Positions 34,213 through 42,204 of a stretch of DNA of 64,000 nucleotides are shown here, piece after piece. This DNA comes from an uncultured Mollicutes bacterium (GTDB taxonomy: Bacteria > Bacillota_I > Bacilli_A > Acholeplasmatales > Anaeroplasmataceae). The DNA lies in the NCBI GenBank assembly GCA_900540175.1, contig UQFG01000006.1:23277-87276 (forward strand). The letters are read 5' to 3'. The number at the start of each line of letters is the position of its first letter. Position 1 is the stretch's first letter. The notes below the pieces were generated by a model. That model did no database searches. It was not told where the DNA came from and worked only from the letters and a program-made list of their open reading frames with translations. Position numbers and translations under genes: made by a program.

Positions 34213-34923
34213 TCAAGAAAGGTTTTTAACTTGCAAGCAGTATAGAATAATTCCACCCGCCACACTGACATTGAGCGATTCGGTATTGCGCATCGGAATA
34301 TAAATATTCTTTAATCCGAGTGCCTTGACTTCTTCGGAAATTCCGTTTCCTTCATTACCCAATATAACCGCGATCTTGGAAATAGGCGGCACTTCCGAAA
34401 GAGGCATGCCTTGGGTCACATCCGTTGCGAAAATTTGATAATCCGATAACGTAGCAATAAGGTCAACGGTTTTACCGAAAGCAAAAGAAAGTTTAAAAAT
34501 GGCACCTTGAGAAGCACGGATCACTTTTTCATTGAATAGATCAACCGATCCTTGTCCGACCCAAAAATTGGTAAACCCAAACGCGGCGGCACTTCGCATC
34601 AAAGCCCCCATGTTCCCGGGATCCTGTATCCCATCTAAAATCAAAACCGGGTCGCCGGTTTTCGGTAAAAATTTCATTTGACACAAACCGATTTCTCCAA
34701 CCAACGTATCGGTACTGCAAATTTTACGCATCAAACTTGCCTCAATCTGCGTATACCCTTCTTTTTCCTCAATGGAAAAAGCCTCCAGTAAAACACCGGC
34801 CAACCGGGCCTCTTGGACAAGGTGAGGCCCTTCGACAAGATATTGTCGGTCTGATTTGCGATATTTGGCTTGTTTTAAACGAATCAACTGTTTGATTTTT
34901 TTATTATCTGCTGATGTAATCAT
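34213..34923 (-). CDS. TrmH-family RNA 2'-O-methyltransferase (RlmB/YsgA-like)
   Basis: About 236 residues: an N-terminal substrate-binding domain (RKSDRQYLVEGPHLVQEA) and a SPOUT domain with motif 1 LDGIQDPGNMGALMRSAAAFG, motif 2 VILGNEGNGIS and motif 3 IPMRNTESLNVSVAGGIILY, which fold into the trefoil knot that holds S-adenosylmethionine. It methylates a ribose in rRNA or tRNA; the exact site cannot be told. The ATG at 34923 has GAGGGAAAG just before it and is preferred to the earlier start. Eleven bases separate it from yitT. Confidence 0.9.
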   Translation of the reverse strand: MITSADNKKIKQLIRLKQAKYRKSDRQYLVEGPHLVQEARLAGVLLEAFSIEEKEGYTQIEASLMRKICSTDTLVGEIGLCQMKFLPKTGDPVLILDGIQDPGNMGALMRSAAAFGFTNFWVGQGSVDLFNEKVIRASQGAIFKLSFAFGKTVDLIATLSDYQIFATDVTQGMPLSEVPPISKIAVILGNEGNGISEEVKALGLKNIYIPMRNTESLNVSVAGGIILYCLQVKNLS

Positions 34924-34933
34924 ACTTTCCCTC

Positions 34934-35818
34934 TTACATAATCGTTTTGCGGGCAAATTTTCCGACTAAATTTTTTGCCGGCGCAATCACTATAAAAACT
35001 TTCGGATCGATTGTTAAACAGATTTTTTTGGCCCGGGCAATTTCATAGGACGTCAGAATCACAAAAGCATCCTTTTTAATTTCATGCGTATAGGCTCCTT
35101 CGACACTAATCAACGTCACACCTCGTCCAAGTTCGCTCATCAACCGCGTCGATATTTCGGTGATATGATTGGAAATGATGTCCAATCGGACATAATTGTA
35201 AGCCGTATGGATTTTATCGATGATCAGCGAAGACACGATGATCCGTATGAACGTATACATGGATATTTCCCAAGCATGGGATAAAACACCGCCGCCGATA
35301 AACGCAATACTGCAATTTAAAATCATGGTAAACGTTCCGATGGAAATACCTTTTTCAATCGAAAGCGCTTGGGCGACAATATCCAATCCTCCGGTCGACG
35401 TTCCGAATCGTAAGGCCAGTCCGTTGGCGATTCCGGTTACCAATCCGCCGATAATGGCAAATAACAAGATATTGTCCGCAACATCGATTCCGAAGGTATA
35501 TACCGGAATAAATCCCATCATCAAAATCGACTGGATCAATACGGAAATCAGCGAATAAACCGAAAAGCGGAGCGAAACTTTTTTTAGTCCGTATATAAAA
35601 AGCGGAATATTGAATAAAAAAGTAAATACACCGAGCGGAATATCCACATCAAAAAGAATTTGAATCATCTGCATGACGATTTGAGATACACCTGTAATTC
35701 CGGCTGCATAAAGATTGGCCGGGGTCAAAAACCACATAACCCCCAATGAATAGACAACCGATGTCGCCAAAACGATCAATAAGTGCATTCCTTCTTCATA
35801 AACAACCTTTTTTTTCAT
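34934..35818 (-). CDS. YitT-family membrane protein (DUF161/DUF2179)
   Basis: About 294 residues. Five to six membrane helices occupy the first 210 residues, starting MHLLIVLATSVVYSLGVMWF, and a soluble DUF2179 domain forms the C-terminus (GVTLISVEGAYTHEIKK...FVIAPAKNLVGKF). Members are common in Bacillota and poorly characterised, probably transport proteins with a ligand-sensing tail. The ATG at 35818 has AGGAGC five bases before it and is chosen over the codon at 35851. Likely cotranscribed with the downstream TrmH gene. Confidence 0.88.
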   Translation of the reverse strand: MKKKVVYEEGMHLLIVLATSVVYSLGVMWFLTPANLYAAGITGVSQIVMQMIQILFDVDIPLGVFTFLFNIPLFIYGLKKVSLRFSVYSLISVLIQSILMMGFIPVYTFGIDVADNILLFAIIGGLVTGIANGLALRFGTSTGGLDIVAQALSIEKGISIGTFTMILNCSIAFIGGGVLSHAWEISMYTFIRIIVSSLIIDKIHTAYNYVRLDIISNHITEISTRLMSELGRGVTLISVEGAYTHEIKKDAFVILTSYEIARAKKICLTIDPKVFIVIAPAKNLVGKFARKTIM

Positions 35819-35876
35819 CGAAAGCTCCTCACAATTAAATAATGAAATCATGGATATTATACTCTGAAAACCAAAG

Positions 35877-35911
35877 AAAAAAAAGAGGCAAAAACGGCTT
35901 TGCCTCTTTTT
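35877..35911 (-). terminator. Terminator of the spore protein gene
   Basis: AAAAGAGGCAAA and TTTGCCTCTTTT form a perfect 12-pair stem, followed by a T-run on the minus strand. Confidence 0.88.
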
Positions 35912-35920
35912 GATTTGAAA

Positions 35921-36181
35921 TTAGTTATTTTTACCTTTTTCAAAAAGTTTCTTAGTCATTTCCCCACCGATTCGACCATTTTCTTCGGCAGTGGCATTTT
36001 TACCCGGTTGAATACCTAATTCAGAAGCTACTTCCTGCTTTAAAGCTTCCGTATCTGTTGTTTGTTTCGCACGTTCAACCGCACGTTTGGTGATATTACC
36101 ACCGATAGAACCGTTTTCTTGAGAAGTTCTGGAAGCACCTGCATTCGAAGTATTGGACATGGAATTCTTCTTCGTTGCCAT
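35921..36181 (-). CDS. Alpha/beta-type small acid-soluble spore protein
   Basis: 86 residues. The C-terminal half reads KQEVASELGIQPG then ENGRIGGEMTKKLFE, the DNA-binding helix-turn and GPR-protease site (EVASE-LG) of alpha/beta SASPs that coat and protect spore DNA. The N-terminal half repeats the second motif as ENGSIGGNITKRAVE, so the G-G-x-x-T-K element occurs twice. GGAGGTG precedes the ATG, and a strong terminator follows, so it is a single-gene unit as usual for SASPs. It is the best evidence that the organism, or a recent ancestor, makes spores. Confidence 0.85.
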   Translation of the reverse strand: MATKKNSMSNTSNAGASRTSQENGSIGGNITKRAVERAKQTTDTEALKQEVASELGIQPGKNATAEENGRIGGEMTKKLFEKGKNN

Positions 36182-36240
36182 AATTTCACCTCCTCACAGT
36201 AAGTATTTTTACCGTGACGGACAAAATTATACAAATAAAG

Positions 36241-37479
36241 TTATTTCTTTTGGATTTCTTTTAGAACCTCCCGTACTTCCAAACCGAACATCGTCAGATC
36301 CAAATCACTGTTTTGATCGATCACAAGACTTTGGACATGCGAAACGGCCTCATCCACCAAAGTTTCGTAATCAAAGGCCTGTTCGTAGGCTTCGGCTTTC
36401 CATAATTTAGGTGCCGTTGCCGGTGCTTTGGGAACATAAACCGTACAACAATCCTCAAACGGACGAATGGAAAGATCGTAACAGTCGATCTTTCTGGATA
36501 ATCGGATAATATCCGTTTTATCGTACGTACAAAGCGGCCTTAAAATCGGAAAATTCGTTACACTGTTGATCGTATTCATGCTTTGAAGCGTCTGACTGGC
36601 TACTTGCCCGACCGATTCGCCGTTAATAAGACAAAGACAATGCCGTTTAAGGGATAATTTTTCGGCAATTCGATACATCATGCGGCGCATAATGGTGATA
36701 TTATAACTTTCCGGTATATGTTCTAACAAAGCCATATGCAGTTCTTTAAACGGAACCATATGCAAAACAATCCGATCCAACGGTGCATAACGCGCTAATT
36801 TTTTAACCAAATCCACCACTTTTTGAGCGGATTCAATGGAAGTAAGGGGCGTTGATTCAAAATGAATACATTCGATTTCCACACCCTGTTTCATCGCCAG
36901 AAAGCCGGCTACGGGTGAATCGATTCCGCCCGATAACAACAACATCCCTTTTCCGGCCACACCGACCGGATAACCGCCTAAGGCTTTGATTTCCTGATTG
37001 TATAAATAACAAAAATCCCCTTTTACTTCCAAATGAAGCGTCAGTTTGGGATGATGCACATCGACTTTCAAAAACTTATGCTTGCTAAGAACATATGCCG
37101 AAACCTCTTTGCTGATGGCTAAAGAAGTCAAAGGATACTGTTTATTGGCTCGTTTGGTTTCCACTTTAAAAGACGTTTCTTCTTGAACTAGTTCTTTCAT
37201 TAAATCCAGAGCCGTTTTTTTAATCGTTTCAAGTTCATTGTCGCATTTGGCAACCAAGGAATAAGAAGAAATTCCGGACACATAATCCAACCGTTTCAAT
37301 ACCGTATCGACCGCTTCGCCATTCAAATGAATATAGATACGGTCGTATGTTTTTTCGATTTTGACTTTTAAGTCGGCCATTTTTCGATCGACCAACGCAT
37401 ATAAACGATGTAAAAACTCTTTTTGATTTTTTCCTTTTAACGTTAAATCGCCGAAACGCACCAATATCTGATCGTACAT
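36241..37479 (-). CDS. thiI: tRNA 4-thiouridine sulfurtransferase ThiI
   Basis: About 412 residues: an N-terminal ferredoxin-like part (YDQILVRFGDLTLKGKN), a THUMP RNA-binding domain (about 60-165), and a PP-loop ATPase domain beginning LLSGGIDSPVAGF. It adenylates U8 of tRNA and, in many species, also supports thiamine thiazole synthesis. There is no C-terminal rhodanese domain, as normal in Bacillota, where a dedicated cysteine desulfurase (NifZ) supplies sulfur. The ATG at 37479 has GAGGTGG six bases before it and is preferred to the ATG at 37497. Confidence 0.94.
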   Translation of the reverse strand: MYDQILVRFGDLTLKGKNQKEFLHRLYALVDRKMADLKVKIEKTYDRIYIHLNGEAVDTVLKRLDYVSGISSYSLVAKCDNELETIKKTALDLMKELVQEETSFKVETKRANKQYPLTSLAISKEVSAYVLSKHKFLKVDVHHPKLTLHLEVKGDFCYLYNQEIKALGGYPVGVAGKGMLLLSGGIDSPVAGFLAMKQGVEIECIHFESTPLTSIESAQKVVDLVKKLARYAPLDRIVLHMVPFKELHMALLEHIPESYNITIMRRMMYRIAEKLSLKRHCLCLINGESVGQVASQTLQSMNTINSVTNFPILRPLCTYDKTDIIRLSRKIDCYDLSIRPFEDCCTVYVPKAPATAPKLWKAEAYEQAFDYETLVDEAVSHVQSLVIDQNSDLDLTMFGLEVREVLKEIQKK

Positions 37480-37599
37480 ATCCATCCACCTCTTCAATCA
37501 TTATAGCATAACCCGTTTAAAAGTTCCAATTAAAAAGCACAATCGGATACGATCTTCCGTTTAAAAAGATGTATTTTCGCTCTTTCCGATAAAAAACAA

Positions 37600-37628
37600 T
37601 TGACGAAAAAGGGTGTTTATGATATAAT
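37600..37628 (+). promoter_or_regulatory. Promoter of rpsD
   Basis: TTGACG (37600-37605), 17 bases, TATAAT (37623-37628), about 170 bases before the gene. Confidence 0.85.
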
Positions 37629-37634
37629 TTTTCA

Positions 37635-37799
37635 GCGTGGGTAAAAAGCAGCTGTCATTTTCTTTATTGCTGCGATCTTAAAGCCTTAAAAGGCATTGCT
37701 AGTAATCTTCGCTGCTTTATGGTGAAAACATAATTTAAGATCCGCATTAAAAAGATGACAAACGATTTTACTCCCTAAAAAAAACAGGAGGAAAAAAAG
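37635..37799 (+). promoter_or_regulatory. Structured 5' leader of rpsD (candidate S4 autoregulatory RNA)
   Basis: The leader of about 165 bases contains GCAGC...GCTGC, a small AAGCC/GGC hairpin, and a long-range stem GATCTTAAA (37673-37681 region) with TTTAAGATC (37734-37742 region), ending in AGGAGG before the ATG. Ribosomal protein S4 represses its own message through such a fold in Bacillus; use of that mechanism here is inferred. Confidence 0.6.
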
Positions 37800-38399
37800 A
37801 TGTCAAGATTTACAGGTTCTACTTGGAAGATTTCTCGTCGGCTCAATTATTCCGTCAGCGAAACGGGAAAAGAATTGATCAAGAGAAAATACGCTCCAGG
37901 TCAACACGGCGCTAAACGCAAAAAATTAAGCGAATACGCTACTCAGTTACAAGAAAAACAAAAGGTTCGTTTCACCTACGGTGTTTCCGAAAAACAATTC
38001 AGAAAAACATTCAACGAAGCAGCCAAAATGGATGGTAAAACCGGTGTTAATTTCGTTAAATTATTGGAAACCCGGTTGGATAACCTCGTTTATCGGTTGG
38101 GCTTTGCGGCAACCAGAGCACAAGCTCGCCAACTCGTTAATCACGGTCACATTGTCGTAAACGGCAAAAAGGTAGATATCCCTTCTTACCGCGTAAAAGC
38201 AGGTCAAACGATTTCTTTAAAAGAAACTTCCAGAAATTTAGTTGTTGTAAAACAAGCGTTGGATGCTAAATTGGTTCGTCCGGAATATTTATCTTACGAC
38301 GAAAACAAAATGGAAGGTACGTTGGTACGTTTACCGGAAAGAGATGAATTCTTACCGGAAATCAATGAACAGTTGATTGTCGAATTCTATAACAGATAG
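37800..38399 (+). CDS. rpsD: Ribosomal protein S4
   Basis: 199 residues, complete. It starts [15 protein letters not shown] and shows [10 protein letters not shown], the S4 domain [20 protein letters not shown] (20 residues at about 91-110) and [17 protein letters not shown]4 binds 16S rRNA early in small-subunit assembly. The protein lacks the zinc-binding Cys cluster of C+ forms. AACAGGAGG precedes the ATG. Single-gene unit with its own promoter, leader and terminator, as in many Bacillota. Confidence 0.98.
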   Translation: MSRFTGSTWKISRRLNYSVSETGKELIKRKYAPGQHGAKRKKLSEYATQLQEKQKVRFTYGVSEKQFRKTFNEAAKMDGKTGVNFVKLLETRLDNLVYRLGFAATRAQARQLVNHGHIVVNGKKVDIPSYRVKAGQTISLKETSRNLVVVKQALDAKLVRPEYLSYDENKMEGTLVRLPERDEFLPEINEQLIVEFYNR

Positions 38400-38407
38400 A
38401 AAAAATC

Positions 38408-38436
38408 AAGGAACTGAAAACCAGTTCCTTTTTTTT
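38408..38436 (+). terminator. Terminator of rpsD
   Basis: AAGGAACTG and CAGTTCCTT enclose AAAAC and are followed by eight or more T. Confidence 0.92.
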
Positions 38437-38442
38437 TAATAT

Positions 38443-38727
38443 CTAATCCTCTTTATCTTTGAAAAAAATCGAAAAAACCGGAATGGTCAAAAAGACAATC
38501 CACCCCGGGTGCCACAAATTCCACCCGAATCCCATTACCAAGAACGCAACGATACAAAGAACCGTATAAATCAAACTGCGTTTTTTACCTAATAAAATCG
38601 GAACAACGGGAATGGCAAAAAATACGACCCATCCCGGATGCCATAAACCCCAACAAAAGCCGAGTATAAGATAAACAATCAACGCAATCCACGGTGTTGC
38701 GGTCACCAATTTTGTTTTTAATGTCAT
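38443..38727 (-). CDS. Small membrane protein with two WHPGW repeats
   Basis: 94 residues made of two similar halves, each with one or two membrane helices and the motif GFxWxLWHPGWxVFxxIPV (GFCWGLWHPGWVVFFAIPV and GFGWNLWHPGWIVFLTIPV). Similar WHPGW segments occur in C-terminal membrane tails of some HTH proteins; the role is unknown. The gene converges with rpsD and diverges from the TrmH gene. GAGGAG lies before the ATG. Confidence 0.75.
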   Translation of the reverse strand: MTLKTKLVTATPWIALIVYLILGFCWGLWHPGWVVFFAIPVVPILLGKKRSLIYTVLCIVAFLVMGFGWNLWHPGWIVFLTIPVFSIFFKDKED

Positions 38728-38778
38728 AAGACCAACTCCTCTTTTTAAAAATTATACCATAACAAAAAAAATTATGCT

Positions 38779-38784
38779 ATAATA
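38779..38784 (+). promoter_or_regulatory. -10 box of the trmH-like gene
   Basis: TATAAT 17 bases before the proposed ATG, so the message has a very short leader. No convincing -35 box. Confidence 0.5.
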
Positions 38785-38800
38785 ATTCGGGTGATTGTAC

Positions 38801-39595
38801 ATGCGTATCGGGAAAAACCATCCTGTTCTTGAACTATTGAAACAAATTCATAAAACCAATCATTATCCGAATTTGATTTACAGTGATGATTTGGAAGTAT
38901 TGAAGATTGCTTCCGGCGATCGGTTTCAAATTCCTTATTTACTGTATTCTTTTGAAGAAAAATTTCAAGCTGAAACCGAAAAACTTCTTGAAACTTTAAA
39001 AAACAAAGCTGAAGAAACTTTCGAAATTTCAACAGCAACTTATAAAAAATTCGCATCCAAAGAGAACCATGCGGCGATCCTGGCCGTTATAGAACTTCCT
39101 CAAACTACGCTGGATCAACTGAGCCATCGCGACTTTCTTTTTGTGTTGGATCGCTTGGAAATTCCCGGCAACATCGGAACGATTTACCGCACTTTGGATG
39201 CCTGTAGTGCAGAAGGTGTTTTATTGGTCGATCCGATCACCAAACGGCAAAATCCCAAAATAACCGCCGCAGCCCGAGGAACAAATCTATTGATTCCGAC
39301 GGTGGAAGTTTCCTATTCGGAGGCGCTTTCCTTTCTTCTTAAGGAAGGCTATACGATCTATTTAGGCGAACCGCTTTTAGGACAGGATTACCAATCGTAT
39401 GATTACAAAGGAAAAATCGCCATTGTAGTCGGAAACGAGCGTTTCGGTATTCAAAACGATTGGTACGCCCATCCGCATCAAAAAGTCTATATTCCGATGC
39501 AAGGCTACAACAACAGTTTGAATGTCAGTGTGGCGGCATCCATTTTGGCTTATGAAGCCGCTATGAAACGGGGATTAAAAAAAGAAACGTGTTAA
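38801..39595 (+). CDS. TrmH-family RNA methyltransferase (second copy)
   Basis: 264 residues, SPOUT fold. The knot motifs are VLDRLEIPGNIGTIYRTLDA, VVGNERFGI and IPMQGYNNSLNVSVAASILA. The N-terminal half (FQIPYLLYSFEEKFQAE) lacks the usual L30e-like domain and resembles the TrmH subgroup with a divergent N-terminus. It methylates ribose 2'-OH in tRNA or rRNA; the target is unknown. The open frame starts at a TTG (38795), but GGGTGAT lies before the ATG at 38801. Ends in a hairpin shared with tpiA. Confidence 0.85.
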   Translation: MRIGKNHPVLELLKQIHKTNHYPNLIYSDDLEVLKIASGDRFQIPYLLYSFEEKFQAETEKLLETLKNKAEETFEISTATYKKFASKENHAAILAVIELPQTTLDQLSHRDFLFVLDRLEIPGNIGTIYRTLDACSAEGVLLVDPITKRQNPKITAAARGTNLLIPTVEVSYSEALSFLLKEGYTIYLGEPLLGQDYQSYDYKGKIAIVVGNERFGIQNDWYAHPHQKVYIPMQGYNNSLNVSVAASILAYEAAMKRGLKKETC

Positions 39596-39618
39596 AGCAC
39601 ACGTTTCTTTCTTTTTTA
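39581..39618. terminator. Bidirectional terminator between trmH-like gene and tpiA
   Basis: AAAGAAACGTGT and ACACGTTTCTTT form a perfect 12-pair stem that overlaps the stop of the plus-strand gene; T-runs are present on both sides. Confidence 0.88.
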
Positions 39619-40371
39619 TTGAATTGCCAAATTACAAAGTTCAATAAAACTATCGGCATCTAACGATGCACCGCCGACCAATCCGCCGTCAATATTCGGT
39701 TGTGCCATTAATTCACGCACACTTTTTACCGACACCGATCCGCCGTAAAGAATACGAATTTCTTCGGCGGCTTGAGCGGAATACATTTTTTCGATCAACG
39801 AACGAATGTAACCGCAAGCTTCATCCGCCATCTGAGGCGAAGCGACTTTCCCGGTACCGATGGCCCAAATCGGCTCATAAGCGATGATAACCGATGAAAG
39901 ATCGGTTTCGGCGATTCCTTCCAACGCTTTTTCGATTTGAACTGTCAAAACATCATGTGTTTTTCCTTCTTCCCGTTCTTCTAAGGATTCCCCGCAACAA
40001 ACAATGGGTTTTAAATGAAAGGCCAATGCAGACTGTACTTTCAAATGAACCGTTTCATCGGTTTCGGCAAAATACGCTCTTCTTTCACTATGACCGATGA
40101 TGACATATTCCACACCCGTCGATGCAAGCATTACCGGGGATATTTCGCCGGTATAAGCGCCGCTTTCCTTATAATGCATATTTTCGGCACCGATACGCAA
40201 ATCGTCTCCTTGACGTTTTACCAAATCTCTTAATATAATCGCCGGTGCGCAAATGATCGAATCCAACTGGTTTGAAGAAGGAAGTTTCTCACTTACGGCA
40301 TAAATGAATTGCAACGCTTCATCCCGCGTCTTATTCATTTTCCAGTTTCCGGCCATTACAGGTTTTCTCAT
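39616..40371 (-). CDS. tpiA: Triosephosphate isomerase
   Basis: 251 residues, complete TIM barrel. Catalytic residues are visible: Lys in GNWKMNKT, His in IIGHSERR and Glu in AYEPIWAIGTGK; the phosphate-binding loop is YGGSV followed by GGLVGGASL. It interconverts dihydroxyacetone phosphate and glyceraldehyde 3-phosphate. Third gene of the pgk-HPr-tpiA operon. Confidence 0.98.
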   Translation of the reverse strand: MRKPVMAGNWKMNKTRDEALQFIYAVSEKLPSSNQLDSIICAPAIILRDLVKRQGDDLRIGAENMHYKESGAYTGEISPVMLASTGVEYVIIGHSERRAYFAETDETVHLKVQSALAFHLKPIVCCGESLEEREEGKTHDVLTVQIEKALEGIAETDLSSVIIAYEPIWAIGTGKVASPQMADEACGYIRSLIEKMYSAQAAEEIRILYGGSVSVKSVRELMAQPNIDGGLVGGASLDADSFIELCNLAIQ

Positions 40372-40392
40372 ATTTTTTCCGCCTTATCAATG

Positions 40393-40641
40393 TTATTTTT
40401 CAAGAATTGAAGCAATATCCGCAATAGCAGCCTCTGCTTGATCACCGGTCGCTTCAATAACAACATTTTCACCTCTTGGGATCGCAAGCGACATTAATCC
40501 TAAAATGGATTTTACATCGATCACCTTATTATGATAATGTAAATTGATATCGACAGAATATTTTGATGCTGCTTGAACAACCTTTGCAGCCAAGCTTGCA
40601 TGTAATCCTACTGTACTCTTTACCACAATTTGTTTTTGCAT
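40393..40641 (-). CDS. HPr-family phosphocarrier with altered active-site neighbourhood
   Basis: 82 residues, the size and fold of HPr. The active-site His is His14 in VGLHASLAAK, but the two residues that are normally Arg-Pro (GLHARPA) are here Ser16-Leu17. The regulatory phosphorylation site is kept as Ser45 in VKSILGLMSLA. It may therefore serve mainly as an HPrK-controlled CcpA partner like Crh, although Crh lacks the His. Its position between pgk and tpiA is not the usual ptsHI context. Confidence 0.88.
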   Translation of the reverse strand: MQKQIVVKSTVGLHASLAAKVVQAASKYSVDINLHYHNKVIDVKSILGLMSLAIPRGENVVIEATGDQAEAAIADIASILEK

Positions 40642-40665
40642 ATCTTCAAATCTCCTTTAATTTTA

Positions 40666-41859
40666 TTATTCTTTATCGTCAACGCAAGTAATACCCGGAA
40701 GTTCTTTTCCTTCCAAATATTCCAGCGATGCACCGCCACCGGTCGAAACATGCGAGAATTGATCCGCATAACCGAGCGCTTCAGCTGCCGCAGCCGAATC
40801 ACCGCCGCCGATAATGGTGTTGGCATCTTTTAAAGCAGCCAAACGTTCGCACACACCGATCGTTCCGGCTGCATAGTTTTTCATTTCAAACACACCCATC
40901 GGTCCGTTCCATACCACGGTTTTCGCACCCTTTAAAACATCGGCAAATAATTCAAGTGTCTTAGGCCCGATATCCAACCCCATGTCATCATCGGATAAAT
41001 CATCGACCGATTTGACAACACCCGGAACATCGGCAAATTCTTTGGCACAAACCGTATCAACCGGTAAAACCAATTTCGATCCGGCTTTCGCAAGCAGTTC
41101 ATTGGCCAATTCCAGTTTATCGTCTTCGCATTTCGAAGCACCGATGTTTTTACCCATTGCTTTTAAGAACGTAAACATCATAGCGCCACCGATCAAAATC
41201 TTATCGGCTTTTTCACACAATGCTTCGATGACGCCGATCTTATCGGATACTTTCGCACCACCCAAAATGGCAATGTAGGGGCGAACGGGATCATCAACGG
41301 CACCGCCGATGTATTTGATTTCTTTTTCCAATAAGAATCCGGCTGCCGTTTCGCTTACATTAGCCGCAATACCGACATTCGATGCCGCTGCTCGATGAGC
41401 CGTACCGAATGCATCGTTAACGAATACATCCCCAAGCGAAGCCCAATATTTTCCTAATTCTGGATCGTTTTTGGATTCCTTCTTTCCGTTTAAATCTTCA
41501 TATCTAGTATTCTGGAACATCAAGATTTCGCCTTCTTTCAACGAAGCGGCTGCATCTTCCAATTCCTTTCCTCTTGTTGCGTTCACAAAGCGAACCGGTT
41601 TTGCCAACAGTTCTTCTAAACGCTTTGCCACCGGCGTCATATCGTTTTTTGCCAAATCGGCTTCTTCTTTAATCCGACCCAAATGTGAAAAGACAATCGC
41701 TTTCCCACCGTGATTGATCACATACTCAATAGTCGGTAAAGCCGCACGAATACGTGTATCGTCGGTGATTTTTCCTTCTTTCATCGGAACATTGAAGTCC
41801 ACGCGAATCAGAACTTTTTTTCCTTTTACATTCAAATCTGAAACTATTTTTTTAGCCAT
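40666..41859 (-). CDS. pgk: Phosphoglycerate kinase
   Basis: 397 residues, complete two-domain enzyme. The N-domain shows [16 protein letters not shown] and FSHLGRI; the C-domain carries [37 protein letters not shown] and [11 protein letters not shown] for nucleotide binding. It makes ATP from 1,3-bisphosphoglycerate. First gene of an operon with HPr and tpiA, with a good promoter. The glyceraldehyde 3-phosphate dehydrogenase gene that often precedes pgk is not next to it. Confidence 0.98.
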   Translation of the reverse strand: MAKKIVSDLNVKGKKVLIRVDFNVPMKEGKITDDTRIRAALPTIEYVINHGGKAIVFSHLGRIKEEADLAKNDMTPVAKRLEELLAKPVRFVNATRGKELEDAAASLKEGEILMFQNTRYEDLNGKKESKNDPELGKYWASLGDVFVNDAFGTAHRAAASNVGIAANVSETAAGFLLEKEIKYIGGAVDDPVRPYIAILGGAKVSDKIGVIEALCEKADKILIGGAMMFTFLKAMGKNIGASKCEDDKLELANELLAKAGSKLVLPVDTVCAKEFADVPGVVKSVDDLSDDDMGLDIGPKTLELFADVLKGAKTVVWNGPMGVFEMKNYAAGTIGVCERLAALKDANTIIGGGDSAAAAEALGYADQFSHVSTGGGASLEYLEGKELPGITCVDDKE

Positions 41860-41899
41860 ATTTAATTATCCTCCAAAAATAAAGCTATTTTTCATTTAC

Positions 41900-41928
41900 A
41901 TTATATCATTCTATGTTCGGTTTTTCAA
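41900..41928 (-). promoter_or_regulatory. Promoter of pgk-HPr-tpiA
   Basis: TTGAAA (41928-41923), 17 bases, TATAAT (41905-41900) on the minus strand. Confidence 0.85.
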
Positions 41929-41962
41929 ATAGAATTAAAAGAAAACGCATCCAGATTTCTTT

Positions 41963-42175
41963 TTAGAAAAAAATTTTTTTAAGTAAAATCACGAATAATA
42001 AAATAAAAAAGAAAACGATGTAAAGAAAAGGCGTCCGATGTCTGATGCGGTATTGATACCGTTCATATAACGTTTTGTTTTGGTTGCGGTTTCGTTTATA
42101 AAAAGGCGTAAAAATACAAACCAAAAGACCGCCGGAAAACAAAACGGCGATGCCCATCGTTACCCAAACATCCAT
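41963..42175 (-). CDS. Small protein with two membrane helices
   Basis: 70 residues. Hydrophobic stretches at about 5-23 (VTMGIAVLFSGGLLVCIFTP) and 50-67 flank a basic loop (KRNRNQNKTLYERYQYRIRHR). No family recognised. GGTGAT lies four bases before the ATG. It follows the 366-residue gene by about 30 bases and may be the last gene of the dnaE unit. Confidence 0.6.
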   Translation of the reverse strand: MDVWVTMGIAVLFSGGLLVCIFTPFYKRNRNQNKTLYERYQYRIRHRTPFLYIVFFFILLFVILLKKIFF

Positions 42176-42204
42176 ACTATCACCATCATTACTATATGCA
42201 CAAA

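Noticed and set aside
36241-37479. ThiI as a thiamine-specific enzyme with a rhodanese domain
   Set aside because: The sequence ends after the PP-loop domain; no rhodanese Cys loop is present.
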